Shown here: positions 1-10,754 of the stretch, piece after piece
How positions within the stretch are numbered: position 1 is the first letter of the stretch
How the letters are laid out: the number at the start of each line of letters is the position of its first letter
Source of the DNA: Dichetophora obliterata
Lineage: Eukaryota; Arthropoda; Insecta; Diptera; Sciomyzidae
Direction of reading: 5' to 3'
Assembly (NCBI GenBank): GCA_963920525.1
Contig: OY986439.1
Location: forward strand, 209,567,906 to 209,631,905
Length of the DNA stretch: 64,000 nt
Position numbers and translations under genes: made by a program
The notes under the pieces: generated by a model
What the model saw: the letters and a program-made list of their open reading frames with translations, nothing else
Told to the model about the DNA's origin: nothing
Databases searched by the model: none

Positions 1-395
1 TTTCTTGTTATCTATTACATTTTTATTTGTGTGCAATTTTGTGAGAATTAATTGAGATTTGTGTTGTAAGTACTTAATAATTGCTTGAGCTGCTTTTGCT
101 ATGAATGAATGCTACGAAGCGAGAGAGTGATAAAAGGATAGATATCTTTTTTTTTTTTACCAAAGTAATAAGAAGAGTTCTTAAAATTTAAAAAGCATAA
201 TTAAAAATTTATATTACTTAAACTAATTTATAACAGTCTTTTTTTAATTTATTTTTTGTGCATTTAATATTAAATAAAATTTAAATTTATTTAATTATAA
301 TTTTTACTTTCGTGTGATAAACAAATTCTTAAAATAAATTAGCAATTATGTTTGCTGGCTATAACATATAAAGCTAAAAAGTTTAAATATCTATT

Positions 396-1315
396 ATCAC
401 TTCAAAGCAGGGGCCGTAACGGTTATGATTTTTTTCAAAAAAGTCAAGAAATAATCTTCTTTTTTTTAACCGATTTTGTATCGATTAAAAAAATTTTAAA
501 TTTGACTTTTATTTTTTTGATAAAAAACAGTTAAAATTTGACTTTTTTTATCAAAAATAAAAGTTCAAGTTTGACTTTTATTCTTTCGATCAAAATATAT
601 TACAGTTATATATATAATATAATAACAGTTAAAACTTGAATTTTATTTCTTAGATCAAAAATAAAAGTTAAAATTTGACTTTTATTTCTTAGATCAAAAA
701 TAAATGTTAAAATTGGACTTTTATTTTTTCGATCAAAAAAGTTAAAATTTGTCTTTTATTTTTCCGATAAAAATAAAAAAAATATTTAAAATTATACACC
801 GCTATTTCTTATTAACTATAATAATAGTCTAAATTTTTAAAACAATTAATAGAGCAAATTTTTTATTCTTTTACACCTTTATTGGTAATATTTTTGCACG
901 GAAAAAAAATCAGTTCTATCGATCTTCACATCGTTGCATTGAAGCGCTTAAATGCTTATCATTGCACATTCTCTTTTCATTCATTTCGGAAACTACTGAG
1001 TCAGTGACTACAAGCAGATGATAAAGCAATAAAAATTTTACTTTTACTTATGATCGAAAAAAGAAAAGTAAAATATTAACTGTTATTTTTGATCGAAAAA
1101 ATTAAAGTCAAATTTAAACTTTTATTATTGATCGAAAAAGTAAAAGTCAAATTTTAACTTTTATTATTGATCAAAAAAATTTTGATAACAAAATTAAAAT
1201 TCAAATTGTAAATTACATTTTTGATCGAAAAAATAAAAGTCAAATTTTAACTTTTATCTTTGATAGAAATAAAATCGGTCAAGAAATAACGATTACATAT
1301 TCACTTTTGTAACCT
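396..1315. repeat. Foldback-like pair of inverted 39-bp minisatellite arrays
   Basis: The left arm (about 490-785) holds roughly seven degenerate units of about 39 bp built on the motif TTAAAATTTGACTTTTATTT followed by GATCAAAAATAAAAG. The right arm (about 1040-1270) carries the same unit in reverse complement, with GATCGAAAAA starts near 1051, 1091, 1130 and 1169. Flanking words such as ACCGATTTT (left) and AAAATCGGT (right) are also inverted. Inverted arms made of internal tandem repeats are the hallmark of Foldback-type elements. I found no clean target duplication, so the borders are approximate and the family is inferred. Confidence 0.55.
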
Positions 1316-1660
1316 GAAATTAAAATCTAATACAAAGTTCAGAAAAATTAAAATCACTGAAGATAATTATTCCTTAGCAAGCATCACATTGCTATATTCA
1401 AATATCGAATAAACTAATTCTTTCCATCTGACTTTTTGAATAGGATTTTCGAAAATAACTTTTATTTTCGGTCCCAGCTTCAAAGAGTAATCCAGAAAAA
1501 ATAAAATCAATGTATACTTTTGTATATGGAAAAGATTTGTTAATAGCATATTAGAAGCTTTTTTAAAGTTTATTAATGGTAATGTCATATACTATATCTT
1601 GAAATTTTTTGCTGTTAAGCATATTCTTATGCAGAAAATTTTATTTAAAATTTTTTTGAT

Positions 1661-1890
1661 TTATGTTGACTTTATATGATACAAATTCTAAATGTTTGAT
1701 AGTTTAAATCATACTTTGTTTTAAATACAAATTCTAGTTGTTTGATTGTTTAAAATCGTTTATTGAGCTTAAGGTCAAAGTTAGAACAATTAATTGTTCT
1801 AACGAATTTTTCCAAACAAACAACAACAACAAAGTTTTTCAATATGAAAAGGAAAAAATCAATAGCTAGTGATAGTGAATAAATATAGAG
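1661..1890 (+). repeat. Partial copy of the 38.35-kb MITE family
   Basis: This stretch is strongly similar, in the same order and strand, to 38347-38570. It shares the words TACAAATTCTAAATGTTTGA, TACAAATTCTAGTTGTTTGA, AGAACAATTAATTG and TTTTTCAATATGAAAAGGAA. The ATG at 1844 opens a short peptide (MKRKKSIASDSE, then a stop), while the second copy reads MKRKTSLADF and continues. The shared lysine/arginine-rich start looks like the nuclear-localising N-terminus of a lost transposase. Only the left end is preserved here. Confidence 0.6.
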
Positions 1891-2040
1891 GTCATTTAGG
1901 AAAAAACTTTAATTTTTTTGATTTATTAAATACCAATGGGTTAAGATTGAAGAGAACGCAGTTGTATCATTGAATTTTTTTCGGCGAAGATGCATTAAAA
2001 ATATTTAAAAAAAAAATCTTAATATTAAAAATTTAAATTT

Positions 2041-2339
2041 TCATATAAAAAAGTCGAATTTGCATTATATTTGGCACTTTGCCTACTTCCGATACAAAAT
2101 GACGTCATCACAGTAGTAGAACCTTCATAATTTCTTCAAAAATTAATTTACTACATAGTGAACATAAAATGTTCTCTGAGTTTGATATTTGGAGAAGTTG
2201 AAAGAAAACCACGGCTATCATCTTTACAAAGTGACGTCATCAACATAACAAAACCTTCAAAACTTCGAGTATACTTGCCCAAATATAAGCAACTGTGGGG
2301 TTTTTAGCTTCGGTCCAGTCAAAGATCAGTCTTTACTAG
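2041..2339 (+). mobile_element. Helentron/DINE-1-like repeat, 3' end
   Basis: Two tandem subunits start near 2093 and 2224, each with the word TGACGTCATCA followed by an AAACCTTC-type word. The copy ends in CTTCGGTCCAGTCAAAG (a decayed hairpin), then TTTACTAG and TT. The same end, with a perfect hairpin, is at 35307-35342. A hairpin a few bases before a terminal CTAG is typical of Helitron/Helentron 3' ends. The 5' border is not resolved. Confidence 0.5.
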
Positions 2340-3530
2340 TTAAATAACTATTTTAAAAGCATATATACGAAATATTTTGAGCATTTGATGCATATATACA
2401 TATAATAAATATATATTCTAATAATCTGAGCAGGAAAATCAAGACATGAGAAAAAAGCAATCTGTAAGAAGACTTATTGCACCTACTTAAGTGTGATGAT
2501 ATACATCACTTTTTGTTATTTTTAATGAGATTTAGTTTTAAAGATACGCTGAAAATAATAAAATAAAATGCTTTCTAAATTACATTCCACGAGAAAAAAT
2601 CACAGAAAACCCTCTTTCGGGTAAATTCCGTCACACAGTGAGCTTTTTTAATTTTAGGATGTCATTTGGGTTTTTTTTTTTTTTGTTAAATTTTATAAAA
2701 AAGTATTTTTATTCATCACATTTTTATAATCTTGATTTTTTTTAAACATGTATTATGAATTTGGTATTAAAAATTTGATGTATTGTATGGTTTTTTTTAT
2801 AAAATTCGTCGAAGTTGAAACTTTTTTAACAAAAATAAGCTCAATAAAACCCAACAAATAACGTCAAGTTTAAACAATAATAACTTCGAGCACAAAGTAT
2901 ATTGCAAGGTTTGGTTTTTTTTTTGACTTTTTGATGTCTTAATCGCCATTAAATTTAATATAAAATACAATAAAAAATGTTTATAAATAAAAATAGAAAA
3001 AGCGTTAAAATATGACTGCAAATTTTTCAAGGAATGAAAATTTAAGTAAAATTTAGTAGAAAATATCTTGCAAAATTAAGCATTATTAAAGTCGAAGGCA
3101 ATCGTACTTCTACTTTCTGTTTCTGTAAAAACCTGCTGCATCTAGCTGCTATGAAGAAAAACCACTTCATTCGAAAAAAATCTTAAAAATCAAATTTTGC
3201 CCTAAAGTGCACTGATTTCCAAGACATTTTGTAGGTACTCTTAAATTTAAAGAAAAATAAAAAAAAATTATAATTTATAACAAGTTGTGAACTTATTGTT
3301 TTCAGCAAACATAAATTAATCATAATTCATGTTTTCAATAATTTCTTTCTAAAAAACCACTCATATGGAGAACTTCATATTCATAATTTGTACATCTATT
3401 AGAAAGTCTTACTTTGACCATGAATACCATAGCTTCGCGATGGTCAATTCAAATAAAATTTTGTGCAGGTAAAATTGTATTATTTTTCTGTCCATAATTG
3501 AGCTCAAATCATGGAGGCATCCCAATTCGT
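2340..3530. other. AT-rich stretch with no recognisable feature
   Basis: I see no credible coding region, RNA gene or inverted-end element here. Short ORFs in this stretch have low-complexity translations. Confidence 0.5.
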
Positions 3531-3690
3531 TTAAAAGTTACTAGGCTTATTACGGTTCACAGCAATAAACTGCTGTGTCTTCTTACGAGTAGACACAATA
3601 GTCAAGAAGACACAACTGTTTCGAACTATTATGGTTCACAACAGTACGTTGTTGTCACCTTTAATTGTGGAACGTATGTAGAATTCGTTG
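3531..3690 (-). repeat. TATTACGGT-family repeat, copy 1
   Basis: The words CTTATTACGGTTCACAGC and ACTGCTGTGTCTTCTTACG recur in reverse complement around 5945-5990, where the sequence reads GTAATTGCTGTCTTCAA and TATTACGGTACACAAC on the minus strand. A second inner copy (ACTATTATGGTTCACAAC, near 3626) shows an internal duplication. The family is not identified. The sequence from here to 4011 shows nothing further. Confidence 0.35.
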
Positions 3691-4011
3691 CTTGACTGGT
3701 CCAGGGTTGCTTCGGAGAAAAGTAAAAACGTACTCTTTAAAAAGTATTTTTTAAATAGCAAAAAGTACTATCTTGATAAGAATTTTTTTGCGATATGAAA
3801 AGGAAATATTGTGAGCCCATATTTAAACCCATTAATTTCAACTGGCGTTAAAAAATAGGATTAAATCTTGTATAATGAAAAAACTGGATTTTAAAATGTT
3901 TTTAAGTACAAGGAAGAATTTTTTTACTAAGATTATAATGGTGTTGAAAAAAAATCCCGCTTCCCCTCCTTTTGGCCGGGAACACGGACACGTTTTTATA
4001 GTAGCAACCAG

Positions 4012-5217
4012 AGACCTGCACAAGCCTACTTGAAGTCTATTTCAAGTACTTGCTTGAAATACAAGTTCAAGCTAGCTTGAGCTTGATAATTTTGAATCAA
4101 GTATAGCTTGTAATTGAATATAAATAAGCCCACGACAACTTGCGACTTGCAAGTATGCTAGCTTACAAGCGAACGGCACGAAATTTCAAGTAAAAGACAT
4201 GTTATTTCAAAATTTTATAATTTTGAAATTCTGACAACGGATTCAGATTCAGCGACTCATTTTTGGTGTACCATTTTTTTTTGCCAGCCCCGAATTCATA
4301 AAAATACAAAAAATTAAGGTGGCAACCATATCCACCATCTTGAATTTTAAAATTTTGACTTTAGATTCGAAATCAGCGAACCCTTAACACTGATAAATGA
4401 CGTTTTAAACTCTTGAAAAGACATATTATTAGGTGGCAACCCTATTATTTCAAAATTTTATAATTTGGAAATTCTGACAACGGATTCGGATTCAGCGACC
4501 CATTTTTGGTGTACCATTCTTTTTTTGCCAGCCCCGAGTTCATAAAACTACAAAAAATTAAGGTGGCAACACTATCCACCATCTTGAATTTTAACATTCT
4601 GACTTTAGATTCGAAATCAGCGCCCCTTAACACTGATAAATGATGTTTAAAACTCTTAAAAATACATATTATTAGGTGGCAAGACTGTGGTAAAAATGTA
4701 TGTGGCAACCCTAACCTCCATCTTAAATTTTTAAAACGGGGACATTACATTCGAAATCAAATCCGTTGTCAGAATTTCAAAATTACAAGAAATAAAAAAA
4801 ATCTAGTTGGCAACTCTATCCGCCATCTTAAATTTTAAAGTTTGACATCATTTTCGAAATCATTTACCCCTAAAACTCCCAACCACGTAGTTCATAGAAT
4901 CCTTAAAAGTCCTTTTACGCTTAAGCTCTCTCTAAACAAGCTCATAGAATTTTTTGGATACTTGCTTCAATTGGATATTTGCCTTCAATTTCAAGCTTTT
5001 AAGCTTTTTGCCGAAGGCATCAAGCTTTCCTTTACTTGAAACTTAGTGCCGTTCACTTGTAAGATAGCATACTTGCAAGTCGCAAGCTGTCGTGGGCTTA
5101 TTTATATTCAATTACAAGCTATACTTGATTCAAAATTATCAAGCTCAAGTTAGCTTGAACTTGTATTTAGAGCAAGTACTTTAAATAAACTTCAAGTAGG
5201 CTTTTGCAGTTCTCCGA
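4012..5217. mobile_element. DNA element with about 185-bp terminal inverted repeats
   Basis: The left arm (about 4012-4196) and right arm (about 5030-5217) are near-perfect inverted copies. Both contain AAGCCTACTTGAAG, ACTTGCGACTTGCAAGTATG-type words and AATATAAATAAGCCCACGAC, in opposite orientation. The interior carries two 243-bp direct repeats (4202-4444 and 4445-4687), each with ATTCTGACAACGGATTC and CATTTTTGGTGTACCATT, plus a degenerate third portion. No transposase is visible. Long inverted arms enclosing tandem units suggest a hAT-type or Foldback-type non-autonomous element. Target duplications are not convincing. Confidence 0.7.
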
Positions 5218-5632
5218 TGCCAATAGCATAACTATAATTTAAGAATTATGGCAAATTTAAAATACATCTTGTTTTTAGTTTAAAACCTCTCTCCCGGCAT
5301 TTCTTAACTAATAAAATAAATTAGCACTTCTTTCTATCATAAATATTCCAAAATAATAAAAAGGTAGCATCGCAGAAATTTTCGTACTCTCAAAATAAAA
5401 ACGTGATCTAATTAGTACGTTTCGATGCAACTGTGAACTGGTCACTGTCAAAATAAAAAAGTAAACAAACAAACAATTACGAATTCAATTGCTAAATTCA
5501 ATATAATTATGTTCACAAGGAGACGTATTATCAATTTTCTGTGAAATTTTCTTAATTAACAAAGAAAAACGCAATTTTAAATAAAATTTTCATTTTTAAT
5601 CTATTTCGTTTCTTCAACACAACACCAAATTA

Positions 5633-5791
5633 GAGCCTGAACAGAATCAAAAATCGTTGCGACCGACGACTGAAATAGCATAGATTCTAAGTCTGCGATT
5701 TATCGTTGCAGAAACGTGCTGCGTATTTTGCATGTATTTTCCAACAACAACGAATCGTCGATCGCAACGATTTTTGATTCTGTTCAGGCTC
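5633..5791. mobile_element. PIF/Harbinger-type MITE (159 bp)
   Basis: The terminal inverted repeats begin GAGCCTGAACAGAATCAAAA and continue for about 38 bp with one or two mismatches. The element is flanked on both sides by TTA (5630-5632 and 5792-5794). A 3-bp TTA/TAA target duplication with G-rich inverted ends is the signature of the PIF/Harbinger superfamily. At 159 bp it is almost all arm and would fold into a hairpin. It has no coding capacity. Confidence 0.75.
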
Positions 5792-5799
5792 TTAGCTGT

Positions 5800-6000
5800 C
5801 TTCAAAATTTGGCAGATAACAAGACAATAAAGCACAACTGCTGTGTTGTATAGTAAGTGTATTGAAGACACAGCATTGTTGACAGACAACAGTGGAATGT
5901 ATTCAGTTGCTTTGTTGTCTACCGTAATAGAAATTTACACATTGAAGACAGCAATTACTGTTGTGTTGTGTACCGTAATAGGGCTATACGATTTTTGCAA
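5800..6000 (+). repeat. TATTACGGT-family repeat, copy 2
   Basis: Internally repetitive: CTACCGTAATAG (near 5919) and GTACCGTAATAG (near 5970), with ACATTGAAGACAGC and GTATTGAAGACACAGC words. It is related in reverse complement to 3531-3690. Probably a decayed MITE; superfamily unknown. Confidence 0.35.
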
Positions 6001-6029
6001 CGATAAATGCCAGATGTCGCCACTGTGCA

Positions 6030-7160
6030 CCGTTTACTCAAAATTACTTTTTTTGACATGGTTGACAGTACAACTTAGACAGTTTTTGTCCGATCGATTT
6101 GATTCAAAATAGATTTTGTAGAAGAAACGTGTCTCCTCAGCAGGAACTCGCCGCTTTTTTATGTATTTTTTTTTTATTTGCAATTTTCTATTGAAAAATT
6201 GTCAAACATTTTTTTGTTTTTTTTTTTCAAATGATCGCCATTTTTTCTAAATCATATTCTGAAAATCCCTACGTTCAGCTACAGCTAATAACATATTTTA
6301 AGAATCTTTTTCGTTTTTTGCCCACAGATGATCCATGTGAACGAATTGCTGTCAACGCCACTGAGGCCAGTTGCAAGAGGTGCCATTTTCAAAGGACCAT
6401 TATGCAAAAATATACCATTTAAAAACAAAAAATAAAATTGCTTTTTTAAGTACTTATAAATGTTTTTAAGATATGTTCAAAGTTGGATATGAATTCATCA
6501 AACTGATTTTTTTTTATAAACTAAACAAAAACTACTTAAAATTCAGACGCTTACACTGTTCATACTTAATTAAACCTTAAATAAAATTAATTAATTAAAC
6601 CTTAATTAAAACAGACAGCGTTTAACAGGAACAACAACAATGCAATTTTAACAAGTCGTATTTATTTCTTGCATACACAAACTTGAGCTTTTTTGCAAAC
6701 AACTAAACAAATCTTAAGCTCTAAAAGCAAAGATTGAACTGCAAATTATACCCACACGTCCAAACACACAGCCACAGACAAACAACATCTACTCACCTCA
6801 CCTCTACAAAAAAAAAAAACCATCAACATCTTCATCGTCATAATCAGCATTTTACAAAATTCTTAAAGCATAAAGTATTGATTACGCCTGAAAGAAGAGC
6901 TTTACTTGTTGCTATGGCAAAATGAGTTAATTGTTGCAGAGCTTTTTGCAAGTTAATGCTGTGTAGTCTAAAATAATATTAATAACATTTATAGCACGTA
7001 TGTAGCTGTGTGGGGGAATAAGCGTGTTTATATGATCATGATAAAAAGATGATGATAATGATGTGATTAAGATATAACATCATGCCTAAGTGCATGCAAC
7101 ATTTTAATTAAGTTACGTAGAGCGCACTCAGTTTTGCCATGACGCCAACATTTTTAAGGA
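6030..7160. other. Non-coding AT-rich stretch
   Basis: No gene was recognised. A short AATTAATTAAACCTTAA direct repeat lies near 6570-6605. ORFs in this stretch are low complexity or lack family resemblance. Confidence 0.45.
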
Positions 7161-7165
7161 CTATT

Positions 7166-7245
7166 ACTGCTGCTTTATTCTGTATAACGAAACTGCACAC
7201 CAACGACAAGCAAGACACGAGAGGCAATTGAGTTTCGTATAGAAA
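7166..7245 (+). repeat. Short conserved repeat shared with 62992-63065
   Basis: About 70 bases match the copy at 62992-63065 with few differences, including CAACGACAAGCAAGACACGA and the mirrored ends TATAACGAAA and TTTCGTATA. The internal inverted pair suggests a small hairpin element. The two copies are 56 kb apart on the same strand. Confidence 0.5.
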
Positions 7246-7299
7246 AAAGTCGTTTGTATAAGCAAAAAATTAATAATGAAAAATTAAGGCATACTTTTA

Positions 7300-8830
7300 G
7301 GCTCTTGATGCTTTAATTATACATTTAATTATACATTGAAATATTTAATAGGTAAATGAGATGAAAAATAAGGTTATACATAAAAAGAAAAAAAAAAGAT
7401 AATTAAATAACAGATCAAAGCCTCTTTGAAAGCAGCTCAAAAAAGCTCAGCAAATTTAAATGCTTCAAAAATGTTCTTTACAAATATTGTTTTTTAGCCA
7501 CAAAAATAAGCGGCTTAACTCATTATAACGCATTCAATTTGAAAAAAAAATATGCGATATTTTTCAGTTATCTGCATTATCTATATAGCAGCTTTTGTTG
7601 TTGCGGCTTGAAGAAATAAGCTACTCTATGAATATGATTCTTAGATTTATTCGAGCATATATAATCTATTTAGAATAAACTTCAAATAACTATTGAACAA
7701 ATATGATTCAGACTTAAGCCATTAGATAGAGCACAAAAGCTTAGAACTCTGAGATAAATTGATAGTATTGTGTATAAATTAATAGTGTTTTTTTTTATTC
7801 TAAAATCATTTATTTGCGTTCATAAAGAAGCCCATTTAACCAAAAGTATACCATAGAAATAAAATTGAAAATTTTTTAATTATTTATTTAATATATAAGA
7901 TATATTTTTACACAACATTTTAACCCTTTAGCGTTTTTTATGGAAATTTTGTAAATATTTTCAAGAAAGTATCATTAAATGAAGTCGCACATGGTTAAAA
8001 TGTGCTTAATATTAAGTTTACTGCCTTCCAAAGAGCATTTTTATAGAAGATTTTAACACTCTACAACTACGTTAAAAGGTACTATTTTAAACCTTTTTTT
8101 TTTAAGAAGTAAAAATAAACCCATAAAAACGGGTGCCAGACTGTTAAAATATATTACAAAAAAAATTTCCCATAAAATTATACCATAGTTTGCATAATTT
8201 AATAATTTTCAATACTACCTACTAAATTTAGGCTGAATTTAAGAAATAAATTAAACATTACTCAGATTTTAGCTTTTAGAACGCCGATACACATTTCTTT
8301 CTGCGGAATTCGTTGGTCGAAGTTTTTAATTGTGTTTGGTTGATGAGCAAAACAATAAATCACGAACGACAAACAAAATTAACGAGAATAGCTGGAAAAA
8401 AATTTGTTTTCCAATAATAGATGACCTTGTTTCCCGTTTACGATTAGTAGCTAGCCTCGGTTCATGCATTAGGAATTATATTTGTCTTTATGCAGGACAA
8501 AAGCAAGTATTAATGAAATGTGATTTGTAGACTATGTTGACGTTAATGATGGTTATGCAGCAAACAGGGGCTAGCCTGCTCTAGAAGTTATTTTTTTATT
8601 AGTTTGTTGTATGAATGAAGCCTTATAAGTTGTATGGTGGCCACATTAATTTTTGAAATCGATGGGGCCTTAGCTATAAAACTTTATTTATCTTACTTTC
8701 TACCACAGTGCTGTAATTATGTTTGTCATGTTTTAATGAGTCTTATTTATGATAAATAATTAAATTTTTGATAATTAATTGTGATCTATTCTCTGAATTT
8801 TTACCTGATTTTAGTTAAAAGCTGTTTAAA
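7300..8830. other. Non-coding AT-rich stretch
   Basis: Nothing supportable was found. The ORF at 8330-8530 has no recognisable family features. Confidence 0.45.
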
Positions 8831-8834
8831 TCAA

Positions 8835-8880
8835 GTAAGTTTTGAAGAAGGCAACAAAAACAACAACAACTCTGTATAGA
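8835..8880 (+). repeat. Short direct repeat shared with 43200-43245
   Basis: ATCAAGTAAGTTTT, AAGAAGGCAACAA and CAACAACAACTCTGT appear in the same order here and at 43200-43240. This is probably a fragment of a dispersed repeat. Confidence 0.4.
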
Positions 8881-8968
8881 GTCAATCACACAGCAGACTA
8901 GACAAGCTTGTTACGGAAGTAGCAGCACTTCAGTAGTCTTGAGTGATTCAGCTGTGACCCATTCCTGC

Positions 8969-9552
8969 AGTCCAAGGCATCGTGCACGAATATTTCATGA
9001 TGATTTCTTTAAGAAACTTACTGCCTGAGATACATTTGTCGATAATTTTTTAACAAATCGGTCTCTTTTTTGTTCATCGAAAACAGAAAGTGTTCAAACA
9101 GTGCACAAATTTCAAACTTTTATATGACATTTTCGTCAACGAAATGTATAAACGATTCAGCATGTTTCGTTAAAGAAGAAGAAAAATCGTGCAGGATTCA
9201 TTCCAGATTTCTTTCAGACTTGGACTACTGGGATTGTTTAGTCCATTAATGCTCACTGCTACCAGAACACGTTGAGTTTAGCTGTTGAAATTCAGCATAA
9301 ATTTTTATTAAAATCCGGCAGTCCAAGACATTGTGCACGAAAATTTCATGATGATTTCTTAAATTCTTCTTAAATAAATCTGTTAAGAAATCTGTCTTGT
9401 TTTCGTTCATCGAAAACAGAAATTTTTCAAACAATGCACGAATTTGGAACTTTTATATGAGATTTCGTCAATGAATTGTATAACCGAATCAGCGTGTTTC
9501 GTCAACAATGAAGAAAAATCGTGCATGATTCATTAAAGATCTCTTTAAGACT
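8969..9552 (+). repeat. About 350-bp tandem duplication (copy 2 interrupted)
   Basis: Copy 1 (about 8969-9235) and copy 2 (about 9319-9552, continuing at 10752) share CAGTCCAAG, TTTCATGATGATTTCTT, GTTCATCGAAAACAGAAA and GAAGAAAAATCGTGCA. Copy 1 runs AGACTTGGACTACTGGG without interruption. Copy 2 reads AGACTTA, then the 1.2-kb element, then TTAGACTACTGGG. The duplication therefore records the empty site of the element at 9555-10751. Confidence 0.65.
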
Positions 9553-10034
9553 TACAGCCCTATTCTGGCAGCTTAACTAAGCTCACCATAATAACAAAAT
9601 AGTTAATATTAACAATTTGTTAAGGTTTCGTATTCTGTTGCAAATTTAATAGCTCTTTTCCTTACAATTTTGTTAATAACAGAAAGAGTCTTAACAACGA
9701 ATGAAATGTATGTGTTTAGATAGAAAATTGTTGTGAAAATAATAAAAATATACAAATTATAATATAATATTGAGATTAAATACATAAAACTAGAAAATGG
9801 AAGAATTTTTTACTTATTGTGGCAAATTTTTCAAGCGCTTGCAAAGTCACAAGCTGCACTCGAAGCATCTGTTTATATAGCGCATCTCTTCTTTCAATAC
9901 GCATATCGATTTTCACCATGCATGGTGAACTTCGAAAGCTTTTTAAGCTTTTATGTTGTTAATGATTTTTAAGAATACTAACATTTACATAACATAACAA
10001 TCTTAACAAGAGCTCCTTAACTATTTCTTGTTAA

Positions 10035-10726
10035 AGGCCTGTTTCCAGCTCTCAAGTAAAGCTTATTTTCATACATAAATCTGAAAAGTAATCGAAAAGC
10101 AATTTTTCCTTGTCAAAATTACTTGAAAGAGAATCCAGCTCGTAAGAAAAATTTTCTGTTCTTACTACTTTTTTTTCATTGAAAAGTGACAACGGTAACA
10201 CTGTGAATGTCAAGAAATATATGCAAGTTATATTATTACTTCAAGTAAAATTTTGGCAACCAACATTCAAAGGTAAATAATTTTATTGATATCATTGATT
10301 AATTGATTTAAAATTAATAAAAGAATATTTTAGACATGCACATGAACATTTCTACGGAGGGAGAAGAAGAGGCAATCAATTTTGAGGGGCAGATGTCTTC
10401 CGAGAAGCGGTCGAAAGCTGTCCGGAAGAAGCGTTCTGCCAACATGTAAACAAAATGTAATAAAATGTAAGCAAACGCTTTTCTCTATTACTTACCTTTG
10501 CAATTCAGCCATTACTCATTTAATGAATTATTTCAATATTTATTGCAACAAATTTATTTCAATGTTTGATGAAAACAAATCAGCCTAAATTTTCAATTCA
10601 AAGTGATACAATGCTGGAACTGTCAAAACTCTCGCCGTCAAAATTACTTGTCTACTACTTTTTTACACTCAAGAAACTTAAGTAACTTTTTTCTTGAGTA
10701 ATTACTTGAGAGCTGGATAGAGACCT
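10035..10726. mobile_element. PIF/Harbinger-like element nested in 9555-10751
   Basis: The inverted ends are AGGCCTGTTTCCAGCTCTCA (left) and AGGTCTCTATCCAGCTCTCA (right, reverse complement), continuing AGTAA. They are flanked by TAA at 10032-10034 and 10727-10729. The inner sides of both ends contain TCAAAATTACTTG (near 10117 and 10637). The length is 692 bp. No transposase domain is present, only the small basic ORF at 10336-10449. Confidence 0.65.
10336..10449 (+). pseudogene. Short basic ORF inside nested Harbinger-like element
   Basis: A 37-residue reading frame starts MHMNISTEGEEEAINFEG and ends in a basic cluster (KRSKAVRKKRSANM). The acidic stretch followed by a basic stretch resembles the end of a nuclear DNA-binding ORF, so it may be an exon of the lost Harbinger ORF (myb/SANT-like or transposase). 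Nothing in the sequence proves it is expressed. The similarity is my reading only. Confidence 0.25.
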
Positions 10727-10754
10727 TAAGCTAACAACCAGAATAGGGCTGTTA

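Larger units (their letters stand above)
9555..10751. mobile_element. PIF/Harbinger-like non-autonomous element, outer
   Basis: The ends read CAGCCCTATTCTGG at both termini in inverted orientation, flanked by TTA (9552-9554 and 10752-10754). The empty site is preserved in the neighbouring duplicate copy (see 8969-9552), which confirms one TTA in the target. A short ORF near 9797 (MEEFFTYCGKFFKRL...) may be a remnant of the parental gene, but I cannot assign it. A second element of the same type sits inside (10035-10726). Confidence 0.7.
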
